From: Amoebidium appalachense
Taxonomy: Eukaryota > Ichthyosporea
NCBI GenBank assembly: GCA_963693365.1
Contig: CAVNZM010000009.1
Location: 9,982,001 to 10,046,000, forward strand
Reading direction: 5' to 3'
Length of the DNA: 64,000 bases
This document shows positions 1-19,170 of the stretch, piece after piece (position 1 is the stretch's first letter; each line of letters opens with the position of its first letter). The notes under the pieces are model-generated. The model did no database searches, had not been told where the DNA came from, and saw only the letters and a program-made list of their open reading frames with translations. A program made the position numbers and the translations under genes.

Positions 1-897
1 CTACTTATGTTTCAATCAAGTATGTATTCTAAAGACCGCAGGTGTGTTTTCGTGTGTGTGCACACACAACAGGGCAAACCACACAGACATATCTGCAGAA
101 ACACACAGACACTCGAGCGTGTGCACACATTTTGAGGTACGTGCGCATATGTACGAACATGTCCATTCTCGCCTTTGAAAGCACACAAGCTCAACATCTG
201 CAAGTGATGAAAGCCCCGAATGTCCCGTGTTTATCTCTCTCTCTCCCCCCCCCTCCCCCCTCCCTCGCTCCACCCCCTCTCCCCGAGGATGGACTCTGCT
301 TACTATGCATACTCTTTGTGTGTTTGCACTATGCATTGTGTTGTCCGTTGTGAATGTGTACTTCGTACTTCATGGTGCATTCAACCCCCCCCTCCCTCAC
401 CGCTCCGCCTCTCTCACTACGTGCGTGTGACAATTCGAGGGGGGCAGGGCAGGGGGAGACCATCACGATATGATATGGATAGCTGATGGGAGGAGTGAAG
501 AGGAAGGGGGCAGAGGGGGGGGGGGGGGGAGGGGGGGAGGTGGTGGCGGGCTAATATTGCTCTGCACGTGTAACCAAGATGTCCGTTTTGGTTCTCTGCT
601 GCTGGTGCTATGACCACCATGTTTTCTTGGCTCAGTACAAACCACTACTGTGGCTCTCCTCTCCCACCCTCCTTCACTCCATTTTCGATCCATGCATCCA
701 CTTGCACACACCCCATCACCTGCTACACTCACACACTCTCATCCTCGATATCCTTGCTGACCCTGTTGTTTACTCGCCTTTGCCGACAAACTTACTCACA
801 CACACACTCCCATTCTCAAGCATTCGTTCGGTCATTGGGCTTCTAACGTCTCATCAAATGAACATACACACATGGACACGCACACACGCGTGCGCGC

Positions 898-937
<40 letters not shown>

Positions 938-997
938 CCGCAACACACACACATATCTGCACACATCCACACGTACACGCATACACACACACACCCA

Positions 998-1053
<56 letters not shown>

Positions 1054-1068
1054 CACACACATACACAG
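1..1068. other. Left flank, no confirmed exon
   Basis: I see no convincing coding exon here. It holds a truncated SINE-like copy (285-392), CT-rich and G-rich tracts (240-290, 505-545) and a long (CA)n block (about 896-1066) that runs directly into the first recognised ATP6AP2 acceptor. The missing signal-peptide exon of ATP6AP2 should lie here or left of the window. An ATG at 579 opens a short hydrophobic stretch (MSVLVLCCWC) but offers no donor in the required phase 1, so I do not call it. Confidence 0.6.
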
Positions 1069-8554
<7,486 letters not shown>

Positions 8555-8581
8555 AAATTTTTCGATTTCATTTCCCCTTAC

Positions 8582-8648
<67 letters not shown>

Positions 8649-10420
8649 GGGGGTCGTTTGTTGAACGCGTTGCGTATAAGATGGAGAACGGGTGACTGTG
8701 GGAGGGTTTGTGTTTTCGGGCTTGGATATGCTATGTGCATATCTAATTGTGGGGGTTTTTTTTTTTTGGTTTTTTTTTTTGTTTTTTGTTTTTTTGTCCT
8801 TTTTTTTTGGTACGTTTCGATGGTTGGGTTACCTATATTAATAAGGTTATAGTATATGTGAACTAGTTGATTCTTCCACCCAAAAGTTTAAGAGTATTTG
8901 AACGTTGGTACACATACACACATGCTGGGTGGGGTACAGTTAAACGATGATTTTGTGCCAGCTGGGTTCAAGTTGTCAAGTTTTGTTTTACGCTATCAAT
9001 CAGACCTAGAGTTCGTGTCGGCATGCTAGGTTTGAGGAACGCAGCTTATAAGGTGCTAATGTGCGGATGTCTGAAGAAAGCAGGAGAGCTATGATAGAAA
9101 AGGTGTCCTTTGGTTGTTATTTCCCATTTCGTTCAATGGCGGTCGAAGGTCAAAAGGCAAAGCTCCCCACCCACCCATCCCCCTTCTTTCTCTCTTGCTT
9201 TCCCTCCTTCCCTCCCTCCCTCCCCTTCAGGCTTCCCCCCTCCCCCCTCCCTCCCTCCTCAAAGCTTCTCTCTTCCTCCTCCCCTCCCCACCCCCCACCC
9301 CCCCTTCAACTAAAGCCTCCCTCTAACATGGGCTCTGATTATATGCCTACTCTCACTGTGAGCATGCGGTTTGGATTCTGTGTGGTGTTTTCCGAAGTTG
9401 TGAATGTGTACTTAGCAAGGCCTCCTGAATGGAGTGCTATTTAGGAGGCCTTGGTACTTAGTAGTTATTAACGCTTTAACGCATTCCCCCCCCCCCCTCC
9501 CCCCTCCCCCAACACCCCTAACCGCCCACCACCACCACCCACCCACCCACATGAATACGACAAAAAACATACACGCACACACAAGCGCACACAAAGTAAC
9601 TGTTTACATGAACGTGTATGTACCCTCAAGCTGGATGTACACGGTACGGTGATGATGTGCATGTGTGCGTGTGCGTGTGTGCATGCGTGCGCATAGTGCG
9701 TGTGATTGTGCGTGCGTGCGTGTATGCATATGTGTGTTCGTGCGGTGCGTGTGTATGTGCACGTGTGCGCGCACCTTGTTTATGTGGCATGTATACGTGT
9801 GTGCGTGTCTGCGTGTGTGCATGTGTGGGTGTATGCATGTGGATGTGCGCATGTGTGCGTGTGTGTCTCACATGATATCAAGGCCGGGTTGTGTGAATTC
9901 GCTCATCATCATAAATATCATACGGTATCTCTGCTACATTACAGGACTGGTGTGCACTAGGAAGCAAAACTGTAATTCCATTGGTTGCGTTTAGGCTGTG
10001 TTTTTATATAAGCAGTGAGTGAGTAACAAGTAGGTCAGCTGTGCATTGCAGATATTTTGGCAGCATTTGTTATTGTAACATATTTTTACCGTTTTATAAA
10101 TTGTTATTCCATAAAAAAAAGCTTCTTTGGGCAGGTACCAGCCCGCGGCCGACCCGCAGCCTATGTACCAACTGCATGATACAGTAACACTCGGACTGTG
10201 AGCCCGTTAATAACCATTATAGCTAATAGTTTACTTAAAATTCTTTTGTATGTGTAAAAGAAAATGCTAAGTACACTACCTATAACTTTAAAAAGTTTAT
10301 GTTCTCGTTCGGCTCTACTCAGTATCAATGATTTAAAGGGTTCAAACCCTACCCTACGCTGTGAAGATCAAGAAAAAAAAAGGAAAAAAAAGGACGTAAG
10401 GAATGGATGGCTCACTGAGA
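8555..10420. other. Intergenic, ATP6AP2 3' flank
   Basis: Contains T29/G34 (8585-8647), T-rich DNA (8757-8815), AT-rich sequence with AATAAG near 8840 as the nearest polyadenylation-like hexamer, CT-rich DNA (9160-9310), a degenerate SINE-like copy (about 9325-9407), a 38-bp palindromic insertion (9416-9453), degenerate GT-rich DNA (9640-9875) and otherwise unremarkable AT-rich sequence. No gene was recognised. Confidence 0.6.
9416..9453. mobile_element. 38-bp palindromic micro-insertion with 8-bp target duplication
   Basis: The ends CAAGGCCTCCT and AGGAGGCCTTG are perfect 11-bp inverted repeats around a 16-bp centre. The insertion is bounded by the direct repeat GTACTTAG (9408-9415 and 9454-9461). 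It sits inside or at the edge of a degenerate SINE-like copy. Related insertions are at 22747 and 41285. Confidence 0.65.
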
Positions 10421-10869
10421 TCACACACTGGCAACCACCTCCACAGTAGCTACAGGCTCCCCCGTACGAGTGAGTACCCGCACCATTTTTCTTGCTGCAC
10501 TTTCCGGTATTTTTGTCTCCGTTTTCCGAAATAACTGTAAAGCTCGTAGAACCCAAAGGCTCGCCGAGTTTGCCATTTTTGGGGGATTAAGTTTACCCAT
10601 GTTCGGTGTTTCCCCCGATACACGGTTTTGTGGTACGTGTATCATAAACTGTATGGTACTCCACACAAACCCGTAAAACGCAAGTGTTGTAGCAAGCACA
10701 CTAACCAGCAAAAGCCCCCGAAACAAGGCGCTTAGCTTGTATACACCGATCACCGTCCAACCACCAATATACAGTATTAATATTTGCAAAAACCACAAAA
10801 ACGACAGCGGAACGAGATAGCGAGATTGGTCCAAATCGAATTTTCTCAACCGGTGGCGAGTGTAATAAA

Positions 10870-10870
<1 letters not shown>
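10421..10870 (-). CDS. Unrecognised two-helix membrane protein, C-terminal exon candidate
   Basis: About 149 open codons ending TGA at 10421. It opens with basic residues (RHRLRKFDLDQSR). Two clear hydrophobic helices follow: YLVPLSFLWFLQILILYIGG and, after the polar loop VYKLSALFR, GLLLVSVLATTLAFYGFVW. The tail is 70 residues and mostly basic. The upstream edge is a (GT)n tract in the minus sense, consistent with an intron boundary, but no clean acceptor AG is visible and no upstream exon was found. Two adjacent helices with a soluble tail recall small mitochondrial TMEM223/TMEM186-type proteins, but I recognise no diagnostic motif, so function is left open. It could be a chance ORF; the amphipathic composition and lack of low complexity argue against that. 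Confidence 0.4.
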
Positions 10871-10912
<42 letters not shown>

Positions 10913-11514
10913 TTTTGCACGTAGCTTATCGCTTCTGGGCCGGTGGGAGGGGGAGAGGCAGAGGGGGCTCAGTGGGGGGGGAGGGGGGGGGGGGGGGGGG
11001 GGAGTGTAGAGGGGGGGGGGGGGGGGGGGGGAGGTGGAGGGGGGTATTAAACAAAGGGGGGGGAGGGGGGGGGGGGAGGGAAGCTGGAGGGGGGTCCGTG
11101 AAGGGAATTAGGGGGCCCGAGGGGCTGGAAAAAAGGGGGTTTTGGGGTTGAGGGGAACGGGGGGGGGGGGGGAGTTGAAGACCTCAGCGCAATGGCCACC
11201 CATCGGTACCATTGTCGGGTCAATGATATTTAAAGGCCTACACGATCTCCTTCATTGACAACCCATCTAATTCAAAAGGGTACAGGAAAACGACTCTTTG
11301 TGTAATGTATGACGATCACCCCTTGCATGTAGTACCACCAATAAGCCACCGTGGCAACAATTAGCGAATGATGATTAAAAACGTTACACACACACAAACA
11401 CACAGTCGTTAGCAAACTTTTACAAACACACCCACACAAACACACAGTCGTTAGCAAACTTTCACACACACACACGCAAACCGTTTTCACACACACGCAC
11501 ACACACACACACGC

Positions 11515-11559
<45 letters not shown>

Positions 11560-11867
11560 GTGACACACACACACACACACACACACATGCACACGCACAC
11601 ACACACACATGCGCGCGCAGACACACAAGTCACACACATGTGCACACACATGCGCGCGCGCACACACACACACACAGATACACGGACACACACACACACA
11701 CACGGTGTACGCATATGAATACACATGTGTACATACACACGTTCACTGCGATACACCCACCCTCGCTGAGCTCCTTTGCACGCACTTATATACGCATGTA
11801 CCACACACACACACGCTTACACATACACGCACGTCACTCCCACACACAAACACACACACGCCACATA

Positions 11868-11922
<55 letters not shown>

Positions 11923-12037
11923 AAATGCATGTAGTCGAGCACGCCGTTGAAGTCTTGCATTTGTCCAAACAACACTGACAGTGCTCACGCACACAAACAC
12001 ACTTTTTGTATCATCACAGTGACGGATGCATCATGTG

Positions 12038-12086
<49 letters not shown>

Positions 12087-12343
12087 CACACACGCCGTAA
12101 GAACAAAATGTTGTCCTGATCAAAATTTAGATTTCTTACGGAACGAACAGATGATGTTCGCTTGGTGGGTGGGGAGCCTCGGGAGGGAAATGTGTGTGGA
12201 ACCTAGGGGATGGGGAGGCCGTTCCCCGCAGTTCTCCTCCCCTCCCCCCCCCCCCCCCCCCCCCATCCCAAACGGAGCTCTGAGAGTTACCTTTCACAAG
12301 GGCTGGGGGAGAGGGGGGAAGGAGGAAAGGTTACACTTTGAGT

Positions 12344-12375
<32 letters not shown>

Positions 12376-14195
12376 ACCCCCCCGCCCGCCCCCTCCGGAT
12401 TCAACCCCCGTCCTGAACATCGTGGGCCCCTGGCCCCCGGGGCGGGGAGGGGGGAGGGGGGGGGGGGGGGGGGGGGGCACGTGTCACACTCGCACGCCTC
12501 TTGCAATTCACATGCACTTCCCAACCATGGTCATGACATGCAGCGAATCAACACCCACCACCATGTAACAATGTGCAACTTGATGGGCGTTCACGGAGCC
12601 CCACCTGTACCAGGCCCCAAGGTGATTTACTGCAAACGAGGCCTTACCAGACACTGTACGTGACTCTAGTCCACGGGGTGTTTCTAAATGGCCGTGCTCT
12701 AGTCACTTCGCGCGATCGCCCACACGACGTGATTATCCACCAATAAAAACCAAGTTACTCATATCGGTGCAAGTGATATCTCGATGGTTTCTATTTTGCT
12801 GAGCATATCAATAAAGTCATTATTTATTGTCTTCTCAGTCAGTATGCCGGGCATACTTGCATATCTTTCCGTCGAATAAATCCAGTCAAAAGAAAAACAA
12901 AACAAGTTACTCACCGAGAGTAGTGCAGGAGCTAATATCATATTGCTCTGATAATATCGTGATATATTTATTTACCAGCCACCCACCCACGTGCACCCCT
13001 CCACACACGCACACACGTTCTCTCTCTCCTTTCCCGTCATACCGTGACACTGAAACACCTGCACGCACACACACATGCACATAATACACACGCACGCAGT
13101 ATCACACATACACACAAACATACGGCAATTATTCGACCAGGGTGAATAATGGCGGCTGTGTGCAATGAACAAATAATGAATGCTGGCACTGAAAATGACC
13201 ATGTTTGGTTCTTTTCTTAAACTGAAGCCATATATACGGTTAGGACCATATGTGCTTGGAACCGCCATTATAGTCGTGCCAGTAAAATAAATATATCCGG
13301 TTTATTTATCTTCTATGTATTTATCACAAAAAGAGTGACAACACGGTATACTATGATATCTTCATCGCACCCGATAGAACCAGTCTATCCAAAATTCGTC
13401 ACGCTCAACGATCGCCAATCCGCTAAATCTCTACGCTCGGCCGGCTAGGATATATTTACAGGGGGGGGGGGGCACTATCTACATTTGCCGCTCGCACTAT
13501 CTTATACCCATTGCTAATATATCTCTGCATAGTACGTTCGGCATACTTTTAAACACTGCTTCCCAAATCTAGGCTAATATCATATAAAAAAAAGAGGTTA
13601 TTCGAGGGATATTCTATCAAATTTCTAAACGTAAACTATTTTGATAGCAAAACTGTAACTACCTTCCGGGCTGCTAAATGATGTATAATTTGGTTAGGGG
13701 GGTTTAACAGAAAAAATCACCGAATATCTAAATTATATGGGTAGGGGACAGGGTGGTTGGTAGGTGTAGGGGGGTTGTAACAACAGGGAGGGAAAAAAGA
13801 AAGAAGAAAAAAACCCCCCACACACTATGTCGGGTGGTGGTTAGCCGGCGGGGGCTCTCACATGACGTCACGTTATCGCAAACGTCCGCTAAATTCACCA
13901 CATTATCTTAAACACTTCTTAAACACGGTATAAAAACTTCCATAACACGGTATAATAAAACTGACAATAATAAGTGCTTGAATAATAATTATTAACTTAT
14001 TAGTAATAGTAGTAGCAATAATAATAGAAATAACAATAATAACAAAATCGCACGCGTGCAATAATAATAGTGACGAGGATATTAACAGAAAATAAAATAT
14101 AAAAAAACACTAAATAGGATAAAATGCCGACTTCTCTCCATCAGTCAATCAGAAACGGTCCCAACAGACTCCATACAAATTCACACCACATGACT

Positions 14196-14235
<40 letters not shown>

Positions 14236-14241
14236 GACCCT
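10871..14241. other. Intergenic, repeat-rich then AT-rich
   Basis: (CA)n at 10871-10911, G-rich DNA with several G20+ runs (10940-11172), a large CA-rich block with degenerate units (11385-11920), (CA)n at 12040-12083, C/G tracts (12240-12478), then mostly AT-rich DNA (12700-14190) with TTTATTTA near 13298, and (CA)n at 14197-14230 just beyond the zinc-finger stop codon. A repeated 41-nt phrase (ACACAGTCGTTAGCAAACTT core) occurs at 11400 and 11441. No gene was recognised. Confidence 0.55.
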
Positions 14242-15220
14242 TCACCTGGCCTCCATACCCGCCGCAGGGGCAGGGGCATACTCCTCCCTCACTTGCTGGT
14301 TCCTATACACATCATAGTGATAGGATCCCTCCTCACTCTCATAATAAACCCCCCCATTTCTAGCCTCGGGATTCTGCTCCGTCTTCTTCTCTTGCCCTTG
14401 CATCTCATAATCGTATTTCGACTGTGCCTGTACCCCCGTCTCCCCCTGAGGTGCATAATAATGTGCACTCGCATGGTGCGGAGGGGGCGGGGCGTGCATA
14501 AATGTCGGGCTCGCACTCTGGGTATGTGTGGTCTCATATTCGGGTCGAATCGCATGCGCTTCACGGGTCGGGTCCGAATCGGCATACGGACGGTGCAGGG
14601 GTGGTTGTTGGGGCTGGCGGGGGGGAGGAACAGGTACAGCCCCAGGCACGATGGGTGTAGAAGCGTTTCGGAACTGCGGTTCGGTATTGTACCTCTCCGG
14701 TTCGGAATAACGGAAAGGAGGGTACGTGTGTGAGGGGGGAGACCCCCAAGATGTGTTCGAGGGATAGGGATGAGCCGTGAGGTCCATAGGGTGGGAGGGC
14801 CTCCGTTGATAGTATTCGGGTGGGGGGGCAGAGAGGGTGGGGGTGGAGTGGTGACGCGTGGGATATGTTGATTGGGAGGGTTGGTGGGCGGAAAGAGGGT
14901 GAGGGGGCGGGACGGGAGCCGCGGAAGGGTGGGTGTGTTCGGTTTGGTAGTGGTGTGCGGCTATGGGATAAGGTTGGGCAGAGTGGTGGCGGCGGTAGGT
15001 GGGTGCTCCCGGGGACGTTGGGGTGTGTTCGGGGTGGTACGTGTACGTGCGGTCATAGGAGAGGTGGTCGGGGGCAGAGGGGGGTGGGGGCGGTGGGCCC
15101 GACTGCATGTGTGGTCCATCGTAGGGGTACCGTGGATCTGTGGCCTGCGGGAGTAGGAAGAGGGGAAGGGAGGGGTTAGGATGTTGACGCCTTTCTTCTC
15201 TTCTCGGGCAGGAGGACGGG

Positions 15221-15264
<44 letters not shown>

Positions 15265-17303
15265 TTGTGTGGTGAGTGAGTGGGTGGATGGGTGGGCCGG
15301 CTGTGGAGCAAAATTTGGGAGAAAAGGGGGGGAGGGGGGGCAGTCTTTACGTCTGTATGTCGTTGCGTGTTCAAGTACCACATGAGCTTTTTTTGTTTAG
15401 TTTTTTTTTTGTTTTTTGGAGGGGAGGGGGCGGAGGGGGGAGGGGGGGGGGGGGGGGGGGGAGGGGATCAACATACCTCATGGTGCACAATGATTGGACC
15501 ACCACTACTTGCCGAAGTTGCCAGAAGACGGCCAGGACCCTGTGTTCGGGGCCGGCCAGCAGCGGGCACTGATAAAGAGCCAATAGCGTCAGTATGTTAA
15601 AATATAATCATTTATAAAGAAATCATGGTTTGATTTTGGGCCAATCAAAGATGTGGCTCCCATTCACTGTGAATGGCGGGGGCCTGGAGGGGGGGGGGGT
15701 GGGGGGGGGTTTGAATGCGTCAAAAAGTACGAAGTACACAAGAACAAACGGATAACACGATGCAGAATGCAAGCCATACATAAAGAGAATGCATCATAAG
15801 CAGAGCCCATCCTCAGGGGGAGCCCACGTCATCCACAGTACCCGAGTTTCGACCTATTCCCCTGGGGGGGGGGCGGCAAGAGGAGGGCAGAAGAAAGAAA
15901 TTTCGACGGTGCACATGGTCTGGTAGACCCATGTGCTGACGCCATGTGGGGGGGGGGGGGGGGGGGGGGGGGGAGAGGTAACAAGAGGAGAGAGAAGAGA
16001 GAAAGCAGAGCTGGATCTAAATAGATAGAAAGGGAGGGGCAGGACGGGGGAGGGAGGGAGGGAAGAGGGGGGGGGGGGGGGAGGGGGGAGGCAGAGACAG
16101 GGAAGAGGGCAAGAGAGCGATGGAGAAGAGATCTAAAAAGGAAGACGGGGAGGAGAGAACGGCGAAAGGGCAAGGGGGGGGAAGGGGGGAGTAGGGGGGT
16201 AGGTGAGGGTACTTGGCACTGGGGGCATGTAGGATGATGGCATGGCGCTGCGTTTGCTGTTGTTGTGCTTCAGCCGTACGTGTGTCTGTGCACACACACA
16301 CACACACACACACATGTTGTCAGAAATCACATCACGGCTCACTCCTGTCTCGTTTCTGATCCCCTTCTCCACCTTACCTCCCGCCCATTCCCCCCCCCAC
16401 CTCCCTCTCCCCTCCCCCCTCCCGGCACCCTCATCCCCACATACACTCACACTTGCCCTCCCTGGTCCTTTTCACCCGACTCCACCTTTACCTCCCCTTC
16501 TCCCCCCCCCTTCTCCCCTCCCCATCCCCCCTCCCCCTCCTTTCCCCACAAAATGCCCGGCCTGTCGCCTTTCACACTCATTCCCCTCGTCTCTATCTTG
16601 CATTCTTAACCCCATACATCGATCCCTTCCTAAAGTTCCCTCCCCCTCCGCTCCCTCCTCCCCCCCCCCCCTCCCCCCACACACAAACCCCTTCCCCCTC
16701 AAACCTCAAGTTTCCCCGATACACACAGACATGCATTCCTACCAAACACACCCCCTCCTTCGGCCCTTCCTCCACATGTATCCAAGCCCTTCCCATGCCC
16801 ATACTCCCATTTGAACTGAGTCGGCCCTATCCGCCTTTCCCCATCGGACCACCCCACCTGCCATCACCCCCCCCCGTTACCCCCCCCCCCCCTCCCCCCC
16901 GTTACCCCCCCCCCCCCCCCCCCCCCCCCCCCAAATCACCTTCCCTTGATCCTCCCCCATTCCAAGGCCCATCTCTCGTTCCCTTACCACCCACCCACCC
17001 ACCTCCCACTCACCACCTTCCCACCTCTCCATTCAACCTTCAGCCCCTTCCCCCCTCTCCCCCCCCCCCCCCCCCCCCCTCATCCCCCCCCCCCCCCACA
17101 CACCCACCCACCCACCCACACACCTGCAGAGAGCTATCGCTGGCATACACCCGACCACAGTTCTGATGAGGACATCTTATGTTCCTGTTAAGTTCCTTGT
17201 ACGTGCGCCTGTGCCTGCGCTTGCTCGGGATGGACGTGTCTCCCCCCTCACTCCTTTGCCCATCCCATGCTCCCCCCCTTGCATCCGTCCCTTCAACCTC
17301 CAT
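14242..17303 (-). CDS. Single C2H2 zinc-finger protein with Pro/Tyr/His-rich C-terminus
   Basis: Likely nuclear DNA-binding protein. Exons in transcript order: 17303-17124, 16285-16213, 15568-15477, 15144-14242; phases 0, 1 and 0 fit, giving about 415 residues. The first exon has a basic stretch KRRHRRTYKELNRN and the first half of the finger, CPHQNCGRVYASDSSLQ. The second exon completes it with THVRLKH, giving C-x4-C-x12-H-x4-H with the intron inside the finger. The last exon encodes 300 residues dominated by P, Y, H, S and T with no other domain. The third exon (low complexity, PAAGRPRTQG) is the least certain, supported by acceptor TTTATCAG, donor GTATGT and matching phase. The donor after 16213 is weak (GTACCC). 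ATG 17303 was chosen as the first Met of the first exon; the frame stays open some way upstream through a hexanucleotide repeat, so an upstream start or exon is possible. The finger resembles single fingers of the KRRRR...CP..GCGK/R.YASEGSL type seen in fungi and protists, but no specific orthologue is claimed. Confidence 0.68.
15657..15676. repeat. Perfect short palindrome
   Basis: CCATTCACTGTGAATGG (approximately 15660-15676) is a perfect odd-length palindrome in the zinc-finger intron, next to a CCAAT pentamer and just before G tracts and a SINE-like copy. Confidence 0.6.
15710..15860 (-). repeat. SINE-like family copy (minus orientation)
   Basis: Begins directly after a G tract with TTTGAATGCGTC and runs to GAGTTTCGACC. 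Nearly identical to 41728-41875 over about 145 bp, showing recent duplication. Its oligo(C)-tail end faces left (a G tract on this strand). Confidence 0.85.
16370..17110. repeat. CT/C-rich low-complexity block in zinc-finger intron
   Basis: Pyrimidine-rich on the plus strand, hence purine/G-rich in the transcript, with C runs at 16880-16932 and 17060-17098. Proline-rich frames here are composition artefacts. Confidence 0.8.
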
Positions 17304-17336
17304 TCCGATGGGGGGACTGCCAGCCCGACTGCTATT

Positions 17337-17389
<53 letters not shown>

Positions 17390-17413
17390 TTGTATTTGTG
17401 TGTGTGTGTGTGT
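17337..17413. repeat. (TATATG)n hexamer repeat then (GT)n
   Basis: About nine TATATG units followed by TGTATT variants and GT units, immediately upstream (minus sense) of the zinc-finger start. The hexamer contains no stop or ATG when read on the minus strand. Confidence 0.85.
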
Positions 17414-18411
17414 GTTGGGGGCCGGGGAGGGAAGGGGGGGATTGGGAGGGTGGATAGCAAGGGTAGAGATGGAGAGTGAAAGCAGGGAGAGCGGGTGCAA
17501 ATTGATATGGATTTAGGGGGAAAAGGATGGGGGGGGGGGGGGGGGGGGGGGAGGGAGGGAGGGAGGGAGGTCAGAGACATTTAATACCATGTACCTTTAA
17601 GATGAATGAACTGCTTGTTCTTCATTCTACCCTCATCTTGAGAGGGTGGGGAAGGGGGAGGGTGATGGGGAAATGGAAGCTGGAATGATTTGGTGGTGGT
17701 CTCGGGTAGAGCTCTCACTAAAGAAATCCCGTTTTGATACACACCACTGACAGCTTGTCCGTGAGTACGATCATGTTAGGTTGGCACATTTTCCAAACAC
17801 TCAATCATCATTCAACCCAGATTCTTAGCGGCCACATGTCGGCTATCCCCCCCTCCCCCCACCACCCCCTCTCTTCCAACCAATACACACCACCACCACC
17901 ACCACCACCACCACCACCACCACGACACACACACACACACACACACACACACTATCACCACAGAAAAAGAAGAAAGTGGAAAACCCAAAACAATACCGGC
18001 TCAACATGCAGTGCATGTAATATTTATCCAAGATTGTGTATATCCACTCATCGAAATAGCATCAATTTCTCACCTGACCGAGTATGTAGCCTCATAGACA
18101 TATCCCCCCGCTATCCCGTCTTTATTTCCATCGGGCGAGGCCTCGAGAGGCCACCGTCTGGGCTCCTGCATGGTTGCTGCTTCCATCATTCTCTGACGTC
18201 ACCGCATGACTTTCTGCAATTATGATTGGTGGAAAGTCGGCGTACTGATGTTGGTGAAATATACAAAGACAAAAATGGTGACTTGAGCTCAATTTTGCAT
18301 AGAAATGGCCGAGCATGGAACTATCGAATTGGCATTGAATTTGGTGTTGGTGACGTGTGTATGGATAGGAAGGAACCGGTGTGTGTGTGTGTGTGTGGGG
18401 GTGGGGGAGGG
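17414..18411. other. Zinc-finger gene 5' flank
   Basis: G-rich DNA (17415-17570), unremarkable sequence, then a CAC trinucleotide run (17881-17922), (CA)n (17926-17952) and unique sequence with ATTGG (a minus-strand CCAAT box) near 18225. No exon was recognised. Confidence 0.5.
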
Positions 18412-18707
18412 GGGGGGGTTTGAATGCGGAACACGGTACGAAGTACGCATACACGATGAGAAGCATGGTGCAGGACACATGCAAAGGCAAACATTCAAGT
18501 ATGCAACATCAGCCATGCGCACAGTATGCGTCATAAGCAGAGCCCATCCTCAGGGAGGGCCCAAGTCATCAATTGCGTCTGAGTTTCGACCCCTTAGCCC
18601 GCCTATATACAACTCTCCAACTCAGACAGCAGCATCAACTGAACTTGGGAGGGTCAACCCGTCTTGGTCAAAGACGAGCAGGGTTGCTTATGCAAGCAAG
18701 GCGAGCA
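18412..18707 (-). repeat. SINE-like family copy, long form
   Basis: Starts after a G tract with TTTGAATGCGG, contains GTACGAAGTAC, GAGCCCATCCTCAGG and GAGTTTCGACC, and ends with CAGGGTTGCTTATGCAAGC. Diverged from the 15710 copy in the tail half (a separate subfamily, shared with the plus-strand copy at 49018-49285). Confidence 0.8.
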
Positions 18708-18842
18708 AAACGGTGAAGATGTGTGTGCAAACTAAAGCAGTGCAGCGAAAAATGCGAATGTGCTTCCAGATGGGGGGAGGGGGGGGGGGATTGGTGAATG
18801 GATGTATGTGTGTGTGTGGTCGTGTGCATACATCACACGCAC

Positions 18843-18875
<33 letters not shown>

Positions 18876-18971
18876 GTGTGTGTGTGCATGTGCATGCATA
18901 TGAAATCGTGTGTGCACATGTGTATTTGTGTTGCAAGTGTGCGTGTGCACGCGCACGTAAAGGAGCGTGTT

Positions 18972-19014
<43 letters not shown>

Positions 19015-19097
19015 CGCGCGCGCGCGCGCATGTGTGTATGTGTGTGCGGGCATGTCTGTTTGTGCGCTTGTGTGCACATGCCGTCAATGGGGCCAGA

Positions 19098-19163
<66 letters not shown>

Positions 19164-19170
19164 TGTACGC
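18843..19170. repeat. (GT)n blocks with CG-alternating core
   Basis: Three GT tracts separated by short GC-richer spacers, including a (CG)n core near 19016-19029. Confidence 0.85.

Noticed and set aside
579-640. ATG 579 or 610 as the signal-peptide exon of ATP6AP2
   Set aside because: ATG 579 has no phase-1 donor; ATG 610 gives phase 1 with GTACAA but too short and polar a leader.
16453-17166. 237-codon proline-rich frame on the plus strand
   Set aside because: It comes from CT/C-rich intronic DNA antisense to the zinc-finger gene and has no domain.
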